DNA of 64,000 nucleotides from Schlegelella_A sp038231215. GTDB lineage: Bacteria > Pseudomonadota > Gammaproteobacteria > Burkholderiales > Burkholderiaceae_C. The stretch covers positions 1-64,000 of the forward strand of contig JBBRLS010000018.1 in NCBI GenBank assembly GCA_038231215.1, given 5' to 3'. Within the stretch, counting starts at the first letter, position 1. Every line of letters begins with the position of its first letter. A model generated the notes under the pieces. It did no database searches. It was not told the origin of the DNA and saw only the letters and a list, made by a program, of their open reading frames with translations. The position numbers and the translations under genes were made by a program. This document shows, in pieces, positions 58,595-64,000 of the stretch.

Positions 58595-61500
58595 CTAGCG
58601 CGACGTTGCCGGATCGTTCAGAGCGAGCAGGAACTCGTCGATCGTGCAGGCATCGACCGCTCCGGCGTGCGGTGTGCCGCTCGTCAGGCGTTCGGCGCGT
58701 TCCGCTGCATCACGGCGGGTCGGCACGTCGAGGCCGGGATCCTGCGCGACCATGCGCAACAAGCGCGCGGCAGCGAGTGGCTCGTTGCGGGCGACGAGCC
58801 ACTCGGCATAGGCCGAAGCCCCGTACAGCACGTCTTGCGGGGAGCGACGTTCGGCCGCGGCTCGCACGACGTCGCGCAATCGAGCCAGTGCGGCTTCGTG
58901 CTCGCCCTCGGCGATGTCGATGCGCGCCAGGCCGATGGAAGAGGATGACTCCATCGGCCACGCGCCCGACTCCCGACTCCATGCTTGGCTCGACGAGAAA
59001 TGCTCACGTGCCTGTGCCAGCAGGCCGAGGTTGCGGCAGACCCGGCCCATGTTCAGCTCGATGTAGCGTCCTATGGAATCGATACCGAAGGCTGCGCAGT
59101 GACGCAAGCCGTCTCCCAGGGTCAAGCGCGCGGCGTCGAATTCCCGACAGGCGTTCTGCAGATTGCCCAGGTTGGTGAGGTTGATCGCGACGTTGTACTG
59201 GTCGCCGAGCTCGCGCATGATCTCGAGCGCGAGCGTCAAGTCCGCCCTCGATTCTTCGAGGCGACCCAGGACCTGCAGCGCGACGCCCCTGTTCCCGAGC
59301 GCCCAGCCGACGCTGTGACGATCTTCGCAGGCCGTGGCGACGCGCAGCCCCTCTTCGAAGCGCTCCAGGGCCAGCGCGTTGTCGCCGAGTGTGTAGTGCG
59401 CCATGCCCGTGTTGAGGATGCAGCCGACCCAGGCTTCGCTGTCGTCGCCTTTCTCCGCAAGGGCAATGCCGGCCTGCGCGACATCCAACGCTTCGCTCAA
59501 CTCGCCGCTGCGGTGCAGCAGCATCGACAACCCATGCCGCGAACGCGAAATCGCCCGGTTCGCAGACGTCGAACCACTCGCAATCGCCAAGGCAGGCCGC
59601 AGTTCGCGGATGCCTTCGGGCAGCCGTCCCTGGTTCTCGAAAAAAGACCAGAGCGCTCGCACCATGTCACCCACCAGGTCAATACGTCCCATGGCGAGGG
59701 CGCGCCGCCAGGCGGTGATGTGGTTTGCTAACTCGCCGATGACGCCGCGCACGAGCAAGCGCTGGTCGCCGATGGCGTGCGGCGCAAGCTCGGCCAGTTC
59801 GCGCGCGAAGTATTCCGTGTGCCGGCGGTGTACATCGTGTGCCCGGGAAGGCTCGTCGGCGAGGCGTGCCGCAGCATAGGCGGCGATCGTCGGGTGCAGT
59901 GTGAAGCGCCCGTCCGCGCCGCCGCCGACCAGGCTGCGGTCGACCAACGACGACAGCAGCGGCAGCGCCACCTCGCATGCCGAACGTGCGGCGCGATGCG
60001 TGAAGCCGCCTTCGAAGATCGATAGCGCGGCGAGTGCGCGCCTCTCGGCGTCGGCCAGCAAGCTGAAGCTGCGATCGAGGACGGCGCGCAGGCTCGCGTG
60101 TTCAGGTCGGGCAGCGACGACGGTGCTTGTCGGATCGCGCTCGAGGGCGTCGATCGAGCGACCGAGGTCGCTGGCTATTTCCTCGGGTGGCAGCAGACGT
60201 ACCCAGGCCGCCGCGAGCTCGATCGCCAGCGGCAGGCCGTCGACCGCTTCGACGATGTCGATCACGGCGGCGAGGTGGCGACGCAGGTCGAAGCCGCGCA
60301 AAGCCGCACGAGCGCGCGTGTCGAAGAGCCGCACGGCGTCGAAGCTCGGCGCCACGTCGAAGTCGCGGCTGAGCGCGTCGGGTACAGCCAGGCCGTGCAG
60401 GCGCATCGGCCATTCGTCGCGACAGCGGGTGAGCGTGCGCGAGGTGAGAAGGACGCACGCGCCGGGCGCGGCGGCGAGCAGCCGGTCGAGGAAGAGCGGC
60501 AGTCCGTCGAGGTGCTCGCCGTTGTCGAGGACGAGCAGGTTGCGGGTCGGCGGCAATCGCCGTGATACCTGCTCGAGCGGATCTTCGCCGGCCCGCAACT
60601 CCAGGCCGAGTTGCCCGGCGAGCCGCGCGACAACAGCGGATACGTCGATCAGGTCCTGAAGGTCGGTCCAGCGTGCGCCGCCGGGAAACGACGCCCCCAT
60701 CTCGGCGAGCGCCTGGCGCGCCAACCGGCTCTTGCCGACGCCGCCCGGCCCGACGAGGGTGACGAGGCGACCCTGCGGCTCCGCGAGCATGGCGCGCAAC
60801 TCGGTCATCTCGGTGCGGCGGCCGATCAGGCGATCGCTCTCGTCGGGAGCTGTCTCGCGCGCCGCCGCCGGTCCCTGCGGCTCCAGGCATCTGCGCAGGC
60901 TGCTCGACGGCTCGATGCCAAGGCTTTCGGCCAGGCGAACGGCGTAGTCGTTGTAGATGCGCTGTGCGCCGGCGCCACGGCCGCCGGCCAGTTCGTCGCG
61001 GATCAGCACCTCGATCGCACTTTCGTCCAGAGCATCGCTTTCGAGCAGGCGGCGTGCCAGCGCCAGGCGTTGCGGCTGATCGGTCGAGGTGGCGAGGAGC
61101 TCGATGCAAGCCTGGCGCCATGAGGACGCCGCCTGTTCGCGCTGGCGCGCCAGCCACTCCGCCAGCGGCTCGTTGCCGACCGCGTCGATGCCCGTGCACA
61201 GCGGTGGACCGCCGATGGCGATCGCCTCGGCAAGGCGCCTTTCGCTCAGCGCTTCCCGATAAGCCGCGAGGTCGGTATCGACATGCCAGCGCAGTGCCTG
61301 TTCGCCTGCTTCCAGAGATTCCGTTCCGGGCAACTCGCGCGCACGGAAGACGACCTTGCGCAGGTTGCGGCGAGCTTCCATGGCGGGCCGGTCGGGCCAA
61401 AGCAGGCTGGCGACGAGATCCCGCTGCACCCACTCGCCGCGATGTATCGCCAGCAGCACGAGCAGTTGATAGCGCCGCTCTGCGACGAACGGCACCGGGG

Positions 61501-61597
61501 CTCCGGCAACGTGCAGTGCGGGCGCTCCGAACAGGAAGAGACGCGGCCTCTCCCGGCCAGGCGATGACGCCAAAGCCACCTCGACGAGATCGTGCAC
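58595..61597 (-). CDS. Giant BTAD-type transcriptional regulator with NB-ARC ATPase and TPR domains (2)
   Basis: A 1000-residue protein starting at GTG 61597 (AGGGAGGGAG upstream). Domains: winged helix (about 18-110; LFLFGAPALHVAGAPVPFVA, ASLLWPDRPAMEARRNLRKV), BTAD (about 110-245; IYNDYAVRLAESLGIEPSSS), NB-ARC-like ATPase (Walker A GPGGVGKS, 283-290; LLVLDNGEHLDGLP; VLLTSRTLTRCRDEWPM; GLPLAIELAAAWVRLLP), winged-helix and TPR repeats to the end. It is an AfsR/SARP-NB-ARC regulator and differs from the other giant regulator in its ATPase type. Signal and targets unknown. Confidence 0.92.
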   Translation of the reverse strand: MHDLVEVALASSPGRERPRLFLFGAPALHVAGAPVPFVAERRYQLLVLLAIHRGEWVQRDLVASLLWPDRPAMEARRNLRKVVFRARELPGTESLEAGEQALRWHVDTDLAAYREALSERRLAEAIAIGGPPLCTGIDAVGNEPLAEWLARQREQAASSWRQACIELLATSTDQPQRLALARRLLESDALDESAIEVLIRDELAGGRGAGAQRIYNDYAVRLAESLGIEPSSSLRRCLEPQGPAAARETAPDESDRLIGRRTEMTELRAMLAEPQGRLVTLVGPGGVGKSRLARQALAEMGASFPGGARWTDLQDLIDVSAVVARLAGQLGLELRAGEDPLEQVSRRLPPTRNLLVLDNGEHLDGLPLFLDRLLAAAPGACVLLTSRTLTRCRDEWPMRLHGLAVPDALSRDFDVAPSFDAVRLFDTRARAALRGFDLRRHLAAVIDIVEAVDGLPLAIELAAAWVRLLPPEEIASDLGRSIDALERDPTSTVVAARPEHASLRAVLDRSFSLLADAERRALAALSIFEGGFTHRAARSACEVALPLLSSLVDRSLVGGGADGRFTLHPTIAAYAAARLADEPSRAHDVHRRHTEYFARELAELAPHAIGDQRLLVRGVIGELANHITAWRRALAMGRIDLVGDMVRALWSFFENQGRLPEGIRELRPALAIASGSTSANRAISRSRHGLSMLLHRSGELSEALDVAQAGIALAEKGDDSEAWVGCILNTGMAHYTLGDNALALERFEEGLRVATACEDRHSVGWALGNRGVALQVLGRLEESRADLTLALEIMRELGDQYNVAINLTNLGNLQNACREFDAARLTLGDGLRHCAAFGIDSIGRYIELNMGRVCRNLGLLAQAREHFSSSQAWSRESGAWPMESSSSIGLARIDIAEGEHEAALARLRDVVRAAAERRSPQDVLYGASAYAEWLVARNEPLAAARLLRMVAQDPGLDVPTRRDAAERAERLTSGTPHAGAVDACTIDEFLLALNDPATSR

Positions 61598-61813
61598 GGG
61601 GCTCCCTCCCTTGGCGGCGAATGCTACGCCGCCGATGCGGTGCGCACCCGGTCATTTCGGAAGCGTGCGTCGCTACGGCGCCGGGTCGAAGTGCAAGGTG
61701 AATGCCGTTCCCGTGCCGACCATGCGCCCGCTGCCGTTGGACACCTGCCACTGCATCTGCAATCGCTCTCCGGCGGCCATACGAGTCGTGGTGCATGCTT
61801 GCATGACGCTTGA

Positions 61814-61975
61814 GGCGCCGGTGGCCGCGTGGTCGAAGGTGCGGGATCGGCGGTGACCTTCGAGTTCGGCGGTCGCAGGATGACGCTTCATCGTCCCCAC
61901 CCGCGCAAGGAGGCCCTGCGATATCGGGTGCTGGCGGTTCGGGAGTTCGTCGAACGAATGGGGATCAAACCATGA
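61814..61975 (+). pseudogene. hicA: Truncated hicA toxin gene
   Basis: An open frame of 53 codons after an in-frame TGA (61811-61813) reads RVVEGAGSAVTFEFGGRRMT, then LHRPHPRKEALRYRVLAVRE and FVERMGIKP. This is the C-terminal half of a HicA-type mRNA interferase (usual length about 80 residues) of the group ending HRPHP ... VR.F...GIKP. No start or N-terminal helix can be found upstream in any frame, so the toxin is very probably dead. Its stop overlaps the hicB start (ATGA), the usual hicAB layout. Confidence 0.75.
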
Positions 61976-62328
61976 GCAACGCAATGACCTACAAGGGCTA
62001 CACGGCGTCGATGGTCTTCGATGCCGAAGACAAGATCATCGTCGGCCGGGTCCTCGATGTCGACGACATCATCTCGTTTCACGGCGAGACCGTGGCCGAG
62101 TTCGAAGCGACGTTCCACGCTTGCGTCGACGCTTACATCGCTGCGTCCCGTGAACTCGGAACGGCGCCGGAGAAACCGGCCAGCGGCAGGCTCATGCTCC
62201 GGATCGCCCCCGAAGTTCATGCCGCCGCGCTCAAGGCCGCAGCCGCCAGCGGCACCAGCTTGAACAAGTGGGCCGAGAAGACGCTTCGGGTCGCCGCGCG
62301 CCGCAGGGGAGCCGTTTCCGCCGCTTGA
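61972..62328 (+). CDS. hicB: HicB-family antitoxin
   Basis: 118 residues: N-terminal HicB partial-RNase-H fold (YTASMVFDAEDKIIVGRVLD, ISFHGETVAEFEATFHACVD) and a C-terminal ribbon-helix-helix (RLMLRIAPEVHAAALKAAAA, GTSLNKWAEKTL) for DNA binding. The gene is intact, with codon use like its neighbours. Since the toxin next to it is broken, it may persist as an orphan regulator or as protection against related toxins. Confidence 0.92.
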   Translation: MSNAMTYKGYTASMVFDAEDKIIVGRVLDVDDIISFHGETVAEFEATFHACVDAYIAASRELGTAPEKPASGRLMLRIAPEVHAAALKAAAASGTSLNKWAEKTLRVAARRRGAVSAA

Positions 62329-62337
62329 GGGCGGCAC

Positions 62338-62366
62338 GCCTTGCTCGCCAAGCGGGCGAGCAAGGC
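62338..62366. terminator. Strong hairpin after hicB
   Basis: GCCTTGCTCGCC and GGCGAGCAAGGC make a perfect 12-bp stem with a 5-base loop, 9 bases after the hicB stop. No T run follows, so it is not a textbook intrinsic terminator but could stop or protect the transcript. ACGCCTTGCTCGCCAAGCG (62336-62354) matches the HMG-CoA lyase gene at 18 of 19 bases. Confidence 0.6.
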
Positions 62367-62526
62367 TGCGGCCGGCTGAGCCTTCGGTGTCGCTGACTAG
62401 GGCGCAGGCTCGAAGTGCAGGGGTCGCGGATGACCTGTGGCGTGAGCCTTGCTCTGGGATAGCCAACCGGGGCGACCTACACCTCATCCGCTCCATGCCT
62501 GCCCAGTTCCATCCGGGAATTGCCGG

Positions 62527-64000
62527 TCAGTACACCGGCTGTGCGGACAGATCGATATTGGTGCCGTACTGACCCCCGCGTCCGTCATCCTGCCGCCGCT
62601 CCCAACGGAAGATCAGGCCATCGCATCTGCCTTTGCCGGGATTGGCCTTCTCCGTACGGCCGCTGACTGTGTCCGTCCCACCGGCGATCGCTTTGCTTCC
62701 CGAAAAAGTGCTTCCAGAAAAAGGAGCGCCGTTGGACCAAACAATGGGGATAGAAATGCCCCCACCGTTAAATGTAAGCGTCGTTTCGGTGACGAAAGCA
62801 GGGTAGTTCGGTACGTAATACGGATTGGGAATGGGAAAACCCGAAACGAGCGCCGTCCCCACGAAGGCGCCGACGTGATCACAGGTAATCGGCTCCGGTT
62901 TGGCGAAGTCGAGCGTGACGGTGGCGAGCACTTCGTCGGTGATGCCGAGCAGGGCAGCGCAGGCACTGCCCGTACGTCGTATGCGCAGCATGTGCGTGCC
63001 CTGGTCGTCGGCCGCCAGGCCCGCGGCCGAGAGCAGCCCGCTCGTCGTCAGCGTGCCGAGCGCGCCGGCGAGCAAGCCCGGGCCGCTGCCGCTGACGCTG
63101 GCCACCTCGGCGTTCTCGAAGGTGACCTTGAGCGTCTCGCCACCCGCGCTGTCGCACTCCAGCGCGGCGACGCTGCCGCTCACCTGCAACGATCCGCCGC
63201 TGCGCATCGCCACCGTGGCGCTGCGCACCGGATCGGCCGGTGCGTCGGGCAGCGCCGCGAAGCCGAGCGTCGCAGCGGCGACCGCAGCCCCCGTGCTGTC
63301 GCTGCTCTGCACGTCGATGCGCGTGCGCACGAACTGCACGTCCTGCTGCAGCACCGCAGTCGGGCCGAAGGCGTCGAGCAGGTCGGCGTACTGCACCAGC
63401 GTCGCACCGGTCTTGGCGGCGGTCCACGCCGACTGGCGCGCCGGCATCACGGCCGGGTCGAGCAGCTGAGTCTGCAGTGTGCTCTCGTAGCCGCTCAGGT
63501 CGAGCGCGGCCGGGCGCACGCCGGCGGCAGTCGCCCGCGCGCGGCCCGAGGCGGCCTGCGCCGCGCTGGCCGCAGGGTCGGTGCTCTGCAGGGTGCGCGC
63601 CTCGCGCTTGAGCTCGCGCGCGCCGCGCACGTCGCTGGCCGGCTGCGCGATCTGCGCCGGGGTCGAGGAGCGTCCAAGGCCGGCATTGACGAGGTCGAAC
63701 TCGCGCTTGACGACATTGCTGGCGGCATCGGTCGCCGAGCCGGTGCACGGCGTGCCGCCCAGCCGCATGGCGAGCGAGTCCCAGTACATGATGACGCTGA
63801 CCACCGGCTTGTAGTCGCCCCAGGCGGCGATCGACGCCGTTTGCGAGCGCGTGATCGCGGCCGCGCGTTCGCGGCAGGCGGTGTCGTGCGCTTCGCTCAG
63901 GAAGGGTTGCGCCAGTGCGATGTAGCCGTCCTCGCCGCTGCGCATGAGCAGCCCGGCGATTTGCTGCTGGCTGTAGATGGCGGCGATGAACAGGCCACGC
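62527..64000 (-). CDS. Large hypothetical protein, C-terminal part (runs off the window)
   Basis: An open frame continues past base 64000, so the N-terminus is missing; at least 490 residues are seen. The visible part has an Ala-rich helical region (about 100 residues with ASDVRGARELKREARTLQST), Ala/Gly-rich beta-type sequence (SVAALECDSAGGETLKVTFE, LRIRRTGSACAALLG) and a C-terminal region rich in Gly, Asn, Tyr and Pro (PNPYYVPNYP). Scattered Cys and the composition suggest an exported or surface protein. No family is recognised. The last ~130 residues are lower in GC than the rest. Confidence 0.7.
   Translation of the reverse strand, partial: RGLFIAAIYSQQQIAGLLMRSGEDGYIALAQPFLSEAHDTACRERAAAITRSQTASIAAWGDYKPVVSVIMYWDSLAMRLGGTPCTGSATDAASNVVKREFDLVNAGLGRSSTPAQIAQPASDVRGARELKREARTLQSTDPAASAAQAASGRARATAAGVRPAALDLSGYESTLQTQLLDPAVMPARQSAWTAAKTGATLVQYADLLDAFGPTAVLQQDVQFVRTRIDVQSSDSTGAAVAAATLGFAALPDAPADPVRSATVAMRSGGSLQVSGSVAALECDSAGGETLKVTFENAEVASVSGSGPGLLAGALGTLTTSGLLSAAGLAADDQGTHMLRIRRTGSACAALLGITDEVLATVTLDFAKPEPITCDHVGAFVGTALVSGFPIPNPYYVPNYPAFVTETTLTFNGGGISIPIVWSNGAPFSGSTFSGSKAIAGGTDTVSGRTEKANPGKGRCDGLIFRWERRQDDGRGGQYGTNIDLSAQPVY

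Noticed and set aside
61673..61804. A minus-strand frame with QMQWQVSNGSGRMVGTGTAF
   Set aside because: It looks protein-like but has no ribosome site, no family match and no support for its start; it may be a gene scrap. Left out of the annotation.

Overview
The window is high-GC chromosomal DNA from a betaproteobacterium, most likely of the order Burkholderiales. The 3' end of the 23S rRNA and the 5S rRNA are of betaproteobacterial type. The gene clusters cobW-dksA-STAS-hslV-hslU and corC-lnt-glyQ-glyS-gmhB-plsC-YgjP are also typical of that group. No phage, IS element, CRISPR array or tRNA gene is visible.

Layout. 1-562: end of an rRNA operon and its terminator. 0.6-12 kb: mixed metabolism, with a lipase-like hydrolase, HppD, an HDOD protein, DUF2855, an aldo/keto reductase, several small proteins, an HTH regulator with its own palindrome, AMP nucleosidase, DadA and a biotin-carrier/carboxyltransferase fusion. 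12-23.6 kb: a glycine-zipper lipoprotein, DUF72, DUF1328, a Nudix/metallo-beta-lactamase fusion, then the minus-strand set PPK2-IcmF-CaiB and the plus-strand set DUF4864-CoaX-OsmC. 23.6-37.5 kb: conserved housekeeping (protease HslVU, DksA, CobW, envelope and tRNA-charging genes). 37.5-45.2 kb: a LiuR-like MerR regulator with a matching operator, carbonic anhydrase, AceK, thiolase, LysE, MaoC and an acyl-CoA dehydrogenase. 45.2-52.2 kb: P450, HCCA isomerase, DinB, a VapBC pair, then acyl-CoA dehydrogenase, enoyl-CoA hydratase, DUF4126 and HMG-CoA lyase. 52.2-64 kb: an accessory stretch with two giant BTAD/ATPase/TPR regulators, a repeat-bearing lipoprotein, a decayed copy of the HMG-CoA lyase 3' end, a broken HicA with an intact HicB, and the C-terminal part of a large secreted-type protein that runs off the end.

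How the genes work together. Much of the window serves branched-chain acyl-CoA and leucine catabolism: IcmF, a CaiB-type racemase or transferase, two acyl-CoA dehydrogenases, a methylglutaconyl-CoA-hydratase-like protein, HMG-CoA lyase and thiolase. A LiuR-like regulator sits in one transcription unit with carbonic anhydrase (bicarbonate for biotin carboxylases) and AceK (the isocitrate/glyoxylate switch). Two near-identical palindromes, at 38640 and 21743, suggest that it also reaches the PPK2-IcmF / DUF4864-CoaX divergent region.

The most unusual items are the HMG-CoA-lyase 3'-end remnant 6 kb from the intact gene, an AceK C-terminus encoded by a dispersed repeat, the truncated hicA, the BCCP-carboxyltransferase and Nudix-MBL fusions, and the HTH gene with a perfect upstream palindrome and a nearby hydrophobic micropeptide.
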